Origin: Candidatus Sulfuritelmatomonas gaucii
GTDB lineage: Bacteria > Acidobacteriota > Terriglobia > Terriglobales > Acidobacteriaceae
Direction: 5' to 3'
DNA: 64,000 bases
Assembly (NCBI GenBank): GCA_900290245.1
Contig: OKRB01000078.1
Location: 94,827-158,826, forward strand
Of the stretch, positions 15,755 through 28,321 are shown one piece after another (position 1 is the first letter of the stretch; the number at the start of each line of letters is the position of its first letter). The notes beneath the pieces were generated by a model. That model saw only the letters and a list, made by a program, of their open reading frames with translations. It was not told where the DNA came from and did no database searches. A program made the translations under genes and the position numbers.

Positions 15755-16396
15755 ATGAAGATCGGAGTTCTCGGTTCGGGCGACGTAGCCCAGACACTCG
15801 CAGCCGGGTTGATCAAGCATGGCCACCAGGTCATGCTCGGGACGCGCGACGCTGCAAAGCTGGAAAAGTGGCGCGGGGCGAATCCGAAGGCGCAGATCGG
15901 CTCCACAAAAGACGCGGCGGCGTTTGGCGAAGCCGTGGTGCTGGCCGTTAAAGGATCGGCTGCGGCCGACGTATTGCGCGCTGCGGGCGCCGGCAACCTG
16001 GACGGCAAACTGGTGATGGATGCTTGCAACCCAATCGCCGATGCGCCGCCCGTCAATGGCGTTCTCAGGTTCTTCACCACGCTGGAGGAATCGCTGATGG
16101 ACCGGCTCCAGCGCGAATTCCCCAAGGCGCACCTGGTGAAGGTGTTTAGCTCTGTCGGAGCTCCACGAATGGTGAATCCCCAGTTCAAGAGTGGCAAGCC
16201 GACCATGTTTATCTGCGGCAACGATGACGGCGCAAAGGCCGAAGTTGCGCAGATCCTGGAGCAGTTCGGCTGGGAAGTTGCCGACATGGGAAAAGTGGAA
16301 GCGGCGCGCGCCATTGAGCCTCTGTGCATCTTGTGGTGCATTCTCGGATTCACGAAAAATGAATGGACGCACGCCTTCAAATTGCTCCACGAGTAG
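15755..16396 (+). CDS. NADPH-dependent F420 reductase-like protein
   Basis: A 213-residue Rossmann protein starting MKIGVLGSGDVAQTLAAGL, the pattern of the NADP-binding F420-reductase/ProC-like superfamily. A TRD motif after strand 2 (GTRDAAKL) resembles the NADPH-binding loop of Fno-like proteins. True F420 use is uncertain. AGGAGGGAG lies 9 bases before the ATG. It is 15 bases after the cytochrome c gene, so probably co-transcribed. Confidence 0.75.
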   Translation: MKIGVLGSGDVAQTLAAGLIKHGHQVMLGTRDAAKLEKWRGANPKAQIGSTKDAAAFGEAVVLAVKGSAAADVLRAAGAGNLDGKLVMDACNPIADAPPVNGVLRFFTTLEESLMDRLQREFPKAHLVKVFSSVGAPRMVNPQFKSGKPTMFICGNDDGAKAEVAQILEQFGWEVADMGKVEAARAIEPLCILWCILGFTKNEWTHAFKLLHE

Positions 16397-16485
16397 CCGC
16401 GCGCCAGGCGCGCTGGAATTCAAGCACGATGCGCGCGTTTAGGCTTAGAGCGGCCGAAAAAGCATTCGCCGTATACTGGGGGTCT

Positions 16486-17805
16486 ATGGCAACCGACAAA
16501 ACATTTTATTTAGAAACCTTCGGCTGCCAGATGAACGCCCATGACTCCGAAAAGGTCATCGGCACGCTCGAGCAGCAGGGCTACCGGCAGGTGGAGTCGG
16601 AAGAAGAAGCGGGCCTCATCCTCTACAACACATGCTCGATCCGCGACAAGGCGGAACAGAAGGTCTTCAATCGCCTGAACGACTACAAGAAGCTGCACAA
16701 GCAAGGGAAGCGCTTCGGCGTTCTCGGCTGCGTGGCGCAGCAGGAAGGCGAGAAGATCTTCGAGCGCGCGCCGTATGTGTCTCTCGTCTCGGGGTCGGCA
16801 TCATACCGGAAATTGCCGGAGATGCTGACGCGGTTGGAAGCAGGCGAAGGACGCATCACCGGGCTCGATGACCGGCAGACAGATGAGACCTTCGAAACCG
16901 AGTTCACGGCGCGGCAGAATCAGTACCGCGGATACATCACGATCATTGAAGGTTGCGACAAGTTCTGCTCCTATTGCGTGGTGCCATACACGCGTGGCAA
17001 GGAGCGCAGCAGGACTTCGACATCCGTTCTGCATGAAGCGAGGCGCATTGCCGACCTGGGCTACACCGAGATTCAGTTGCTGGGCCAGAACGTGAACAGC
17101 TACCGCGATCCGGAAGGGAAGATGAGCTTCGCGGAGTTGCTGGCGGCGGTGGGTGAGGTGGCCGGCATCCGGCGTGTGCGCTTCACGACCAGCCACCCGC
17201 GCGATTTTACGCGCGACATTGTGGACGCGATTGACCGCGTCCCCACGCTGTGCGATCACGTGCATTTGCCGGTGCAATCGGGTTCGGCGCGGATCCTGAA
17301 AGCGATGGCGCGCGAGTACTCGCCGGAGTGGTATCTGGAGCGGGTGGCGTGGATCAAAGCATCGCGGCGGCAGATCTCGATTTCGACCGATATCATTGTT
17401 GGATTTCCCGGAGAAACCGAGGACGATTTTATCCAGACGATGGACCTGCTGGCCGAAGTCGAATACGATTGCGTTTTCGCATTCAAGTACTCCGCGCGGC
17501 CCAATACGCCTGCACTGGTGATGATCGATTCCATACCCGAAGCGGAAACGGCGAAACGCTTGCAGGCATTGCTCGACCGCCAGCGAGAGATTCAAAGAGT
17601 GAATTATTCGAAACAGATCGGTGAGATCATTGAGGTAATGGTGGAGGGGACGAATCCCGCGCGCGGGCAGATCGCGGGAAGGAGCAGCCAGAACAAGCCC
17701 GTCAACTTTACGAGCCCGCATCCCATCGCGCCGGCGCCGGGAAGTTACTTGCGGGTGATGATTACGGGAGCTTATCCAAACAGCCTGGTCGGTGAGAGTG
17801 TATAA
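16486..17805 (+). CDS. miaB: tRNA-2-methylthio-N6-dimethylallyladenosine synthase MiaB
   Basis: Radical SAM methylthiotransferase that adds the 2-methylthio group to i6A37 of tRNAs. 439 residues, normal length. The N-terminal UPF0004 cluster cysteines are Cys14 (TFGCQMN), Cys50 (NTCSIRD) and Cys82 (LGCVAQ). The radical SAM CxxxCxxC is Cys157, Cys161, Cys164. A TRAM domain ends the protein. ATG 16486 is chosen because it leads straight into the family N terminus; the 5' extension of the frame overlaps the previous gene. A TATACT lies 8 bases before the ATG, so the message may have almost no leader. Confidence 0.95.
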   Translation: MATDKTFYLETFGCQMNAHDSEKVIGTLEQQGYRQVESEEEAGLILYNTCSIRDKAEQKVFNRLNDYKKLHKQGKRFGVLGCVAQQEGEKIFERAPYVSLVSGSASYRKLPEMLTRLEAGEGRITGLDDRQTDETFETEFTARQNQYRGYITIIEGCDKFCSYCVVPYTRGKERSRTSTSVLHEARRIADLGYTEIQLLGQNVNSYRDPEGKMSFAELLAAVGEVAGIRRVRFTTSHPRDFTRDIVDAIDRVPTLCDHVHLPVQSGSARILKAMAREYSPEWYLERVAWIKASRRQISISTDIIVGFPGETEDDFIQTMDLLAEVEYDCVFAFKYSARPNTPALVMIDSIPEAETAKRLQALLDRQREIQRVNYSKQIGEIIEVMVEGTNPARGQIAGRSSQNKPVNFTSPHPIAPAPGSYLRVMITGAYPNSLVGESV

Positions 17806-17832
17806 GAACAGAGATCAGAGAACAGAGATCAG
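17805..17832. repeat. 14-bp tandem repeat (AGAACAGAGATCAG x2)
   Basis: Two perfect head-to-tail copies begin at the last base of miaB and run into the gap before the BFN gene. Related single copies with one or two changes occur at 38008-38023 and 38042-38053, upstream of the HAD phosphatase gene. Confidence 0.6.
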
Positions 17833-17861
17833 GGAACTGAAGTGGGGCGTCAAGAAAAGTA

Positions 17862-18344
17862 ATGCGATCGTGCAAAGCCGGGGTGAGAGGCGCGTCAAAA
17901 GAAGACATGCCGATCGTGGTCCTGAAGGATGTGAAATCCGAAGCGGTGATGCCGATTTGGGTGGGGATCTTCGAAGCGAACGCGATTGCATTGGAGATTG
18001 AGAAAACCCCGCCCTCGCGCCCGATGACCCATGACCTGGCTCGAAACCTGCTGCGACACTTGAATGGTGAGTTGGAACGCGTTGTTATAACAGAGCTTAA
18101 AGACGATACATTCTATGCAGTCCTGTGGTTGCGGCAGGGAAATGAGCAGCTTGCGGTGGATGCACGCCCCTCTGATGCGATTGCGCTCGCGCTTCGCGCC
18201 GATTGCCCGATCTTCGTGGCAGAAAAGGTGATGGATAGCGCGAAACTCAATACTTCAGGTCCGCCGGAAGGCCCCACGGCGGAACAACTGCGTGGCTGGC
18301 TCGAAGGACTCAATGACGAGGACCTGGGCCGCTACAAGATGTAA
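17862..18344 (+). CDS. Bifunctional nuclease (BFN/DUF151) family protein
   Basis: A 160-residue protein with the BFN domain (MPIVVLKDVKSEAVMPIWVGIFEANAIALEIEK, shown here only in outline: PIVVLKD, LPIWVG-like, EANAIALE). Family members include a plant RNase/DNase and many bacterial proteins of unknown role, next to radical-SAM tRNA enzymes in several genomes. The usual N-terminal RGLMMDP segment is altered to RGASKED. Only a weak AAGAAAAG precedes the ATG, and a tandem repeat lies just upstream, so the 5' end may have been remodelled. The last 13 bases overlap the convergent amidotransferase gene. Confidence 0.8.
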   Translation: MRSCKAGVRGASKEDMPIVVLKDVKSEAVMPIWVGIFEANAIALEIEKTPPSRPMTHDLARNLLRHLNGELERVVITELKDDTFYAVLWLRQGNEQLAVDARPSDAIALALRADCPIFVAEKVMDSAKLNTSGPPEGPTAEQLRGWLEGLNDEDLGRYKM

Positions 18345-19048
18345 TCCAACCAGAGATTCCAGAATTGTCCTGCCGCTTGAGCCAATGCGGGGGCGTATCT
18401 GTGCGCGTTGGCGCGGAGCTGCGGCACCGAGATGCCTTTCTCCCGCAACTCGCAGGCGTGGCCGACATACCATTGCTCAAGGCCCAGTTCGGTGACCTCT
18501 GGGTGGAACTTAAGGGCGAGGGCGTGCCTACCCACTGCGAATGCCTGATTTTCATAGAGCTCGGTGCGAGCAAGATGGAGAGCTCCAGCGGGGAGGTCGA
18601 AGGTGTCGCCGTGCCAATGGAACACATGGAGATCCCGGACGAGGAGCGGGGCAAACCAGGCGGAGGCTGGTTGAGAGCCGGGCTGGATCGGGAACCAGCC
18701 GATTTCCGAGCCGTTAGACCCGGGGTAGACTCTTGCACCGAGAGCCGCGACCATGAGCTGGGCTCCAAGGCAGATGCCCAGAGTCGGCCTGTGCGCAGAG
18801 AGGCGCCGGCGAAGAGATTCGATTTCTGCGGCCACGTAAGGGTAATCGCCGGCGTCATAAACGCCGATGGGTCCGCCCATGACGACGAGCAGATCGGAGT
18901 GCTCGGCCTGCGGCAGGGGAAAACGCGCAGTCGCCAGGTCGACGGTCTCGATCGCAAAGCCGCGCCGGTCCAGTACTGGCCGCAACGAACCGAGATCCTC
19001 GAAGGGAAGGTGGGTGAAAACGACAGCCTTTAGGGCATGGACCGGCAT
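18332..19048 (-). CDS. Class I glutamine amidotransferase-like protein
   Basis: A 238-residue stand-alone GATase-1 domain of the GuaA-like group. The nucleophile elbow is GICLGAQ (Cys93) and the catalytic pair is His182 and Glu184 (KFHPEVTE), so the triad is complete. No synthetase partner is adjacent. ATG 19048 is chosen, with AGGTGG about 10 bases upstream; the longer frame to 19213 lacks a family-like N terminus. It may act on gamma-glutamyl compounds, but the substrate is unknown. Confidence 0.85.
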   Translation of the reverse strand: MPVHALKAVVFTHLPFEDLGSLRPVLDRRGFAIETVDLATARFPLPQAEHSDLLVVMGGPIGVYDAGDYPYVAAEIESLRRRLSAHRPTLGICLGAQLMVAALGARVYPGSNGSEIGWFPIQPGSQPASAWFAPLLVRDLHVFHWHGDTFDLPAGALHLARTELYENQAFAVGRHALALKFHPEVTELGLEQWYVGHACELREKGISVPQLRANAHRYAPALAQAAGQFWNLWLDYIL

Positions 19049-19136
19049 AGATTCAGGCCACCTGAGCGGTCGGGCAGCTTTAGTTAACAGAATATCTGTT
19101 ATCAGACGTGCGGTATCTCGCGGCAGATAGGGGCCT

Positions 19137-19679
19137 TCAGCCCGCCAGTTGCCTCCGAAGCACCACGAAATGCAGATCATCGCGTTTCGGTCTGCCGAAC
19201 CGGCTATCGCCATACGGAAACGGTTTGGTTTCCCCGGTCAGCGCATAGCCGCGCCGTTTGTACCAATCGATGAGCGCGGCGCGAAGATTCACGGTGGTCA
19301 TTCGGATCTCGGTAGCTCCGCGCTGCTGCGCCCAGTTCTCTGCCGCCTGAAGCAGCTTGCGTCCGAGGCCTGCGTTTTGATCGCGGGGCGGGATGGCAAG
19401 CTTGCCGAGATACCAGACACTGTCGTTGACCGGTTCGAGCCAGACGCAGCCGCGCAATGAGTTGTCGGCGCGGCGCCAAAGGAGCATCGTCGCATGCGGT
19501 TTCGCCGCAATGTCTTCTCTCAGCAAATCCTCGGTGATCCGGGTGCCTTCGATGTACTGCTCCCTGGTGCTCCATCCCGTGTCGTCGCCGGCACCCCGAA
19601 AGGCGGTATTGATGAGAGACACGACAGCCGGCACGTCGGCGTCTGTAGCGATCGTCAACTTGGGAAGCTCGTTCATCAT
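19137..19679 (-). CDS. GNAT family N-acetyltransferase
   Basis: A 180-residue GCN5-type acetyltransferase. The acetyl-CoA-binding loop is NAGLGRKLLQAAENWA, preceded by the strand YLGKLAIPP. The substrate is unknown. ATG 19679 (or 19676) is chosen because the long upstream part of the frame is an Arg-rich shadow of the Gly-rich tail of the neighbouring gene. There is no clear Shine-Dalgarno. Confidence 0.8.
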   Translation of the reverse strand: MMNELPKLTIATDADVPAVVSLINTAFRGAGDDTGWSTREQYIEGTRITEDLLREDIAAKPHATMLLWRRADNSLRGCVWLEPVNDSVWYLGKLAIPPRDQNAGLGRKLLQAAENWAQQRGATEIRMTTVNLRAALIDWYKRRGYALTGETKPFPYGDSRFGRPKRDDLHFVVLRRQLAG

Positions 19680-19762
19680 CGAAAGGTAGACTTCGACATC
19701 GGCCACGCCTGACGTGGCCTCTGACCCTGACTCTGGAGTGTCTATCCAAACAGGGCGATGCT

Positions 19763-21736
19763 CTAGTGGTGTCCGCCCCCGCCCGAAGGCGCGCCCGCAC
19801 CGGCCGATGAACCGCCGCCGCCGGATTGGCCAACGCTCCCGCCGCCGGAACTCACACCGCCCCCGCCGCCGTGGAATCCGCCTCCGCTTGCACTCGCACC
19901 GCCTTGAGATCCACCACTTGCGCCACCACCGGAATAGGATCCTCCGCCGCCGCCCCTGGCACCGCCTGTATAGGAACCTGAGTTCGATCCTCCGCGCCAA
20001 CCCGCTCCACCGGACGATGCCCCTCCGCCACCATTAAACCCGCGTGACTGCAAACTTCCATCGCGGTTTCCGACTGGAGCCCGGACTGTGACGCTCCTGC
20101 TGCCCTGCATCACTTCGCGGGACATCATAAAGGTCTGCGACTTGTGATCGAAGGTGATGGGGATACCGGCCGATTTGCCCATGCTGTTCCTGGCCTGCGC
20201 GAGATCCCTGACCTCGTGGGCCATAACGTGCGGCTCCTCGGCCCGCGCCAAGGGAGGCATAAACTCTGTTCGAAACGATCTGGGCGGCTCTTTGAGCATC
20301 TCGATCCTGCGATCCGGTTGCAGCGTGACTCGCTCGATCGGATGGGAGCCTTTGGAATCTACGGCAAAAAATCCATTCTTGCCATTGACCGGAGGCTGGC
20401 CCTTGACATCGCGCGGATGGATTGGGACAAAGCCGATCCTGTTCCCGTTTTTGAACCAGCGCACGGGAAGTTGATGAATAGGCTTGCCCGCCACCCAGAC
20501 ATAGCCATTGTTTCCGTAGATCCAGCTTCCGGAGTGGCAAACGGCCCATTCCCATGGTTCTCCGTAGTACGACATAGCCGGATTGAGCATCTTAGGGCCT
20601 GCATACATATTGTTCATGAGCAGAAAGCGCACCTCACCCGCCATACATGGAAAGAAGGAGTACATACCGTACAGATCAGCAAGATCGGCAGAAGAATCTG
20701 GAGCGGACGTCGGCATGGGCTTGCCAAGAAACCCGATCTTCGAGCCGGGCGCCGCAGGTTGCACATCAGCCGGAGAGATATTTGCCTGGTTGACTGGCAT
20801 GTTTTGTTGTGCGGTTGAAGCCGCCGGCGCATTCCCTGCACCCGCGTTTTGCTGGGGGTTTGGTCGCCAGCAGGTTCCGTAGGGTTCGCAAGAAAAAAAT
20901 GTCCCCTTCTGCGCCAAATCTGCCATGCCGGGAATCGGCGTTGCCAGTCCAGACGCTCTCAGCGCTGCAGCGGTCTCGTTCTGCCGTTCCGCGTATCGGG
21001 CCGCAACCCACTTGTCCCACGCGGTGAAGTCAAGCGGGTGAATGGGTCCGGCCTCAACGATCGGCTTGCCTTCTTTGAAGTAGAGCGTCTTGCCGGCGGT
21101 AAGGGTCTCATCTCCTTGTCCAACCATCCTGAGGCCTGTCGTATCCAGCGGCGTCAACGCGATGCCATCGATGTAGCTATTGACCCTGAGGTTGTTGATG
21201 TTGGGATACCGCGTGGACAGCATGTCGGTGGGTGTTCTCAGCACGAACCACTCGCCGGGAACGGACGGCATGACGTGCAGCGTAACCGTGCCTGAGAGCA
21301 AGGCAACCTCGGTGCGAGGAACACCGGCCGTTGTATGAAGATCGTTGAAAAGCAGAACCGAGTCCTCTCCGAGATAGAGCGTCGAGTCATCTTCGAACTC
21401 AATTTCCGCGCGGCCATTTCCCGTGACCAGGCTATAACCGGTCTGAAGCGGGAGGTTTGCTACGGCCTGCTCCCAGTCCGAGGTTTTGCCGTGTTTGCTC
21501 TGCTCGCCGCGCGAAACGCGCACGTCGCCTTCGAGGTAGCTGACGCGGGCAATCTGGGGATAAATCGTATCCGTGCCATCGGCGAACGACGCGTTGCCGG
21601 CCGAATTCCCCGCTGCTGGTTTGACGCTCGAAGATGCTTGGGCGCCACCGCTCAAAGAGTCCTGCGCCTGCGCCGCACACGATGCGAAGCCAACCGCTGC
21701 AGCGATCACTGCAACGGAGATGCACATTGCCTTCAT
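19763..21736 (-). CDS. Secreted FecR-like/DUF6600-type protein with Gly-rich tail
   Basis: A 657-residue exported protein. The signal peptide (MKAMCISVAVIAAAVGFASCAAQAQ) is followed by a FecR-like domain at ~55-260 (ARVSYLEGDVRV, LVTGNGRAEIEFEDDSTLYLG) of the kind that senses or scaffolds at the envelope. A central Trp/Tyr-rich region follows (YYGEPWEWAVCHSGSW, GYVWVAGKPIHQLPVRW) that resembles DUF6600-type proteins. The last ~90 residues are Gly/Ser repeats ending GGGGHH. AAGGGGGG lies before the ATG. No sigma factor or TonB receptor is adjacent, so classical iron-transport signalling is not supported. Confidence 0.75.
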   Translation of the reverse strand: MKAMCISVAVIAAAVGFASCAAQAQDSLSGGAQASSSVKPAAGNSAGNASFADGTDTIYPQIARVSYLEGDVRVSRGEQSKHGKTSDWEQAVANLPLQTGYSLVTGNGRAEIEFEDDSTLYLGEDSVLLFNDLHTTAGVPRTEVALLSGTVTLHVMPSVPGEWFVLRTPTDMLSTRYPNINNLRVNSYIDGIALTPLDTTGLRMVGQGDETLTAGKTLYFKEGKPIVEAGPIHPLDFTAWDKWVAARYAERQNETAAALRASGLATPIPGMADLAQKGTFFSCEPYGTCWRPNPQQNAGAGNAPAASTAQQNMPVNQANISPADVQPAAPGSKIGFLGKPMPTSAPDSSADLADLYGMYSFFPCMAGEVRFLLMNNMYAGPKMLNPAMSYYGEPWEWAVCHSGSWIYGNNGYVWVAGKPIHQLPVRWFKNGNRIGFVPIHPRDVKGQPPVNGKNGFFAVDSKGSHPIERVTLQPDRRIEMLKEPPRSFRTEFMPPLARAEEPHVMAHEVRDLAQARNSMGKSAGIPITFDHKSQTFMMSREVMQGSRSVTVRAPVGNRDGSLQSRGFNGGGGASSGGAGWRGGSNSGSYTGGARGGGGGSYSGGGASGGSQGGASASGGGFHGGGGGVSSGGGSVGQSGGGGSSAGAGAPSGGGGHH

Positions 21737-22093
21737 AATTTGCCCCCTTCAGATGCTATGCCTTTTGTCTGCTCCTGTGCTGGAATTCTTGATCGGAGCT
21801 CCCGAACCTCATAAAGAGCAGCCCATTTGCGTTCATCTTTTCAGCAAATGCATTACCGCCGCAAGATCCATCCCAGCGGCTCATCAGCCAGCGCCGCACG
21901 GATCGAGGCATGATCGTCCTTGCCTATGCGGACCTTCAGGCGGGATCTTGCCCGGTGCGATCAGAAGTGATCACGGCAAAGGAACATTCCAGTGATCTGG
22001 TTTTGGCCTTGGGCTCCTCGCGCGAATTATGAGGGGCAAATCCGGCCGCGCCGATGACTGAACTACCGAAGAGGATACATAGGATTGCCTGGA
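21737..22093. other. Intergenic region, no gene seen
   Basis: 357 bases between two minus-strand genes. It should contain the promoter of the FecR-like gene. Apart from a 5-bp inverted repeat GATCA-gaag-TGATC near 21959-21972, nothing stands out. Confidence 0.4.
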
Positions 22094-23149
22094 TCAGTTC
22101 CGGATTTCCGCAAGAAGATTCTCCACTTCGGCCTTTTCGTCCGCCGAGAGCCCCAGCAGCGGGGCCCGGGGCCGCCCTCCGAAGTAGCCATTGAAGTCGC
22201 ATGCGTATTTCACGCCCGCAATGCCGAGCTCGCTGACAACGCGCTTGTTCACGGCGGCGATGCGCTTCTGCTTTTCGGCAGCAAGCGCGAGATCGTGATC
22301 CTTCCACGCGAGATGAATCTCCTGGCTGGCCTGTGGAGCGCACGCGGCGAAGGCAAGGATGCCTCCAGTGGCTCCCGCCTGGAGGGATTCGAAGAGGGCG
22401 CTGGCCGAGCCGCAAAGAACCTGGAAGCCGACTTCCCTGCTGCGGGTCTTGACGGGCGCGGCTGGGGGTGGCGTGGCGACAGCTACGCCGCCGGAAAGAT
22501 CGGTAGCTGGAACAAAGGAGCCGGATGGCTCGGAGGGCGCGTTCATCATGCGCGCGGTGACGGCCTCAAAGACCTGCGTGACCGGCACGGTTCGCCGCGG
22601 AGCGTCTTTCGTGGCGGCAACGGTGTCCCGGATGCGGTCAACACTGCCGCTTGAATCCTTGATGGCGATGATGTTGTGGTGCTGAGCGAGTTCTGAGATC
22701 AATTCAATAGGAATCTGGTACGGCACGCACTTGGGAATGTTGTAGAGAATTACCGGCAGCGGTGACCGATCTGCCACGCTGCGGAAGTAGTGAAGCATGG
22801 CCGGCGCCGGCAGATTGGTTGCGTAATAGTTCGGCGGACGGACCAGAACGGCATCGTACTGGAGTTCTGCGGCCGCTTCGGCCAGCGCGACCGTGCCTTT
22901 GACGGATTCCCTGCCTACGCCGGCGATGAGAACCTTTTCGGGAGTCGCCGCCTCGACAAAAGCCCGCAGGACCTCGCGCGTCTCTGCATCGTCGAGCGTG
23001 ACCGCCTCGCCGGTTGAGCCGAGAACGATCATTCCCGCGAGCAGGCTGCGCGAGTAGCGAGCCATGTTGGCCTCAATTTTGCGGAAATAGATGCGCTCGT
23101 CCGGATAAAAGGGCGTGGTGAGAGCAGCAAAGATGCCTTCCATCAGCAT
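22094..23149 (-). CDS. Dihydrodipicolinate synthase-family aldolase with an insertion
   Basis: A Schiff-base (DapA/NanA-type) TIM-barrel aldolase. GSTGE (44-48), the active-site Tyr136 (LYNIP) and the Schiff-base Lys164 (AIKDSSG) are all present. The substrate specificity (dipicolinate, sialic acid, hydroxyoxoglutarate or sugar acid) cannot be decided. At 351 residues it is about 50 longer than usual: a Pro/Ala/Ser-rich stretch at ~184-240 (MMNAPSEPSG, ATPPPAAPVKT) sits between the lysine strand and the next conserved strand FQVLCGS. No other lysine pathway gene is adjacent. Confidence 0.85.
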   Translation of the reverse strand: MLMEGIFAALTTPFYPDERIYFRKIEANMARYSRSLLAGMIVLGSTGEAVTLDDAETREVLRAFVEAATPEKVLIAGVGRESVKGTVALAEAAAELQYDAVLVRPPNYYATNLPAPAMLHYFRSVADRSPLPVILYNIPKCVPYQIPIELISELAQHHNIIAIKDSSGSVDRIRDTVAATKDAPRRTVPVTQVFEAVTARMMNAPSEPSGSFVPATDLSGGVAVATPPPAAPVKTRSREVGFQVLCGSASALFESLQAGATGGILAFAACAPQASQEIHLAWKDHDLALAAEKQKRIAAVNKRVVSELGIAGVKYACDFNGYFGGRPRAPLLGLSADEKAEVENLLAEIRN

Positions 23150-23576
23150 GGGCTTATTGTAGACGCGGATCGCGTTTCTTGAGCCAGGCGGAAGGTCCGG
23201 GAGGATCTTTGCGATGGCTATTGGCGGGAAAAGTCGCGCATTTTAAGTCGATCTCTCTCGGGTGTGCAATAGCTTTTCATGTACATTTTCGGAAAAATGT
23301 TCCACGCGGAACGCGAATTTATACGTGTATTCACGAGTTTTACCGGGTTTTTCCACAGAGAGGGGAAGTAAGAGTGCGATTCCTTGTTCCGGGTGGCCGA
23401 GTTCGCCGGCCGCGGAAAAAAGCCGCCTGACAGGTGACAATGTACGGCGCGCTGTGCTTCAAGTCGAGTCGCGAAGGATTCCACGGATGAGGTTGTGTCC
23501 GTACTATAAAGAAACGGAATGACTTGAACGAATGATAGTGCAGTTTTTGCGCCAGCCGGTAGGAGAACGGGCTTAT
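23150..23576. other. Intergenic region with parS-like palindrome
   Basis: 427 bases between carB and the DapA-family gene, both on the minus strand. It contains the parS-like sequence at 23298-23313, a DnaA-box-like 9-mer at 23349-23357 and a hairpin reaching into the carB stop codon. No gene is supported. Confidence 0.5.
23298..23313. promoter_or_regulatory. parS-like site
   Basis: TGTTCCACGCGGAACG differs at two positions from the 16-bp palindrome TGTTCCACGTGGAACA typical of ParB-binding parS sites. Fewer than one such near-match is expected by chance in a window this size. parA and parB are not in the window. Confidence 0.4.
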
Positions 23577-26870
<3,294 letters not shown>

Positions 26871-26958
26871 GTTTATTCGGGGTTCATACTTTCCAAAAAA
26901 TAGCGGAGCCAAAAGCCCCGCTGGTTTGAAATACCGATTCTTTTGCCCGTCAAGAAGC

Positions 26959-28110
26959 TCATCCCTTCCACTCCTCCATCATCTTGCGGAAATCGCGGAA
27001 CAGGTAGTGCGAATCATGCGGGCCGGGCGCTGCTTCTGGATGATATTGCACGCTGAAGAGCGGCAGCGTCTTGTGGCGCAGTCCTTCGAGCGTCTGGTCG
27101 TTCAGGTCAACGTGCGTCAGTTCTACCTCGTTGGCGTTGATCGAATCCGGATCGACGGCGAAGTTGTGGTTGTGCGCTGTGATCTCCACTTTGCCGGTCG
27201 CGTTGTTGCGCACGGGATGATTGCCGCCGTGGTGGCCGAACTTGAGCTTGTAGGTGCGGCCGCCGAGGGCCAACCCGCAAAGCTGGTGGCCCAGGCAAAT
27301 TCCAAAAACGGGCACGCGGCCCATCATGCCGCGAATGGCGCGAACCGCGTAGTCGACCGGCTCCGGATCGCCGGGACCGTTCGAAAGGAAGACTCCATCG
27401 GGCTTGAGGGCAAGGACCTCTTCGGCGGTGGTTTCAGCCGGAACCACAGTCACCCGGCAGTCTTCACGCGCTAACATGCGCAAAATGTTCTGTTTAATGC
27501 CAAAATCATAAGCTACAACGTGAAGTATTTTCCTCAGAGTACTTTCTTGGGGTACGAATCCTTCGGTCAGCAGCGACTCCCCCATCTGGCTGCGCGGGTC
27601 GGAAGCGTCAAAGTTGTAGGCCGCCTTGGTAGAGACCACGCGAGCCAGGTCGGTTCCCTCCATCTTGCGGATTCCTCTGGCCTTTTGGACGAGTGCATCG
27701 GGGTCCGAAGCCTCGGTCGAGATCACACCGCGCATGACGCCGCGATCGCGCAGATGGCGAACCAGGGCGCGGGTGTCGATTTCGGCCAAAACCGGCACGC
27801 TGTAGCGCTCCATGTACTCGTCGGTCACCTGTTCGGAGCGCCAGTTCGAGCTGATCTGGGAGAATTCGCGGACAATCAGGCCTTCGATGTAAGGCCGGGC
27901 GGCCTCATTGTCAGCCCGATTCGTGCCGTAATTACCGATCTGGGGGTTCGTGAGGACAACAATCTGCCCTGCGTACGAGGGGTCCGTCGCAATTTCCTGG
28001 TATCCGGTAAGGGAAGTATTGAAAACGACTTCGCCCCGGCATTCGCCCGGGTGTCCATGGCCGTGCCCACGGAAGATGCGCCCGTCTTCGAGCGCGAGGA
28101 TCGCCTGCAT
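26959..28110 (-). CDS. carA: Carbamoyl-phosphate synthase small subunit
   Basis: The glutaminase subunit of carbamoyl-phosphate synthase, 383 residues. N-terminal CarA domain ([11 protein letters not shown]), then a class I amidotransferase domain with the nucleophile Cys in FGICLGHQL and the catalytic His/Glu in [15 protein letters not shown] 28110 is chosen because GGAGAGG lies immediately upstream; the TTG at 28134 has no such site. carA-carB order is conserved. Confidence 0.97.
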   Translation of the reverse strand: MQAILALEDGRIFRGHGHGHPGECRGEVVFNTSLTGYQEIATDPSYAGQIVVLTNPQIGNYGTNRADNEAARPYIEGLIVREFSQISSNWRSEQVTDEYMERYSVPVLAEIDTRALVRHLRDRGVMRGVISTEASDPDALVQKARGIRKMEGTDLARVVSTKAAYNFDASDPRSQMGESLLTEGFVPQESTLRKILHVVAYDFGIKQNILRMLAREDCRVTVVPAETTAEEVLALKPDGVFLSNGPGDPEPVDYAVRAIRGMMGRVPVFGICLGHQLCGLALGGRTYKLKFGHHGGNHPVRNNATGKVEITAHNHNFAVDPDSINANEVELTHVDLNDQTLEGLRHKTLPLFSVQYHPEAAPGPHDSHYLFRDFRKMMEEWKG

Positions 28111-28235
28111 CGCCTCTCCGAGGAGTGGATTCAATCGATTTTAGCAGGTTATCCGGAGTCATTTTGTCCGGTTTTTCCACGGACATCGATATTGCGTGAA
28201 GGTGGTTTGCTTTCACTTCAGCAGTTGCGAATCGG

Positions 28236-28270
28236 GAGAAAAGCAAGGCAGCCGGTCTTGAACCGGCGCC
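28236..28270 (-). terminator. Candidate terminator of lepB
   Basis: On the minus strand, GCCGG and CCGGC close a 7-base loop, extended by GGC/GCC beyond a bulged base, followed by CTTGCTTTTC. It lies 50-85 bases after the lepB stop codon, and before the carA start. Confidence 0.5.
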
Positions 28271-28321
28271 GGGATTCCGAGAGATTTGATGAAACGGTGA
28301 GCTTGCTGTCGCCACTGCCCA

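Noticed and set aside
23349-23357. DnaA-box-like TTTTCCACA
   Set aside because: A single 9-mer fitting the loose consensus is expected several times in 64 kb by chance; there is no cluster or AT-rich unwinding element.
28251-28267. tRNA T-arm-like stem and loop (TTCAAGA on the minus strand)
   Set aside because: No acceptor, D or anticodon arm can be formed around it; a terminator hairpin of lepB explains it better.
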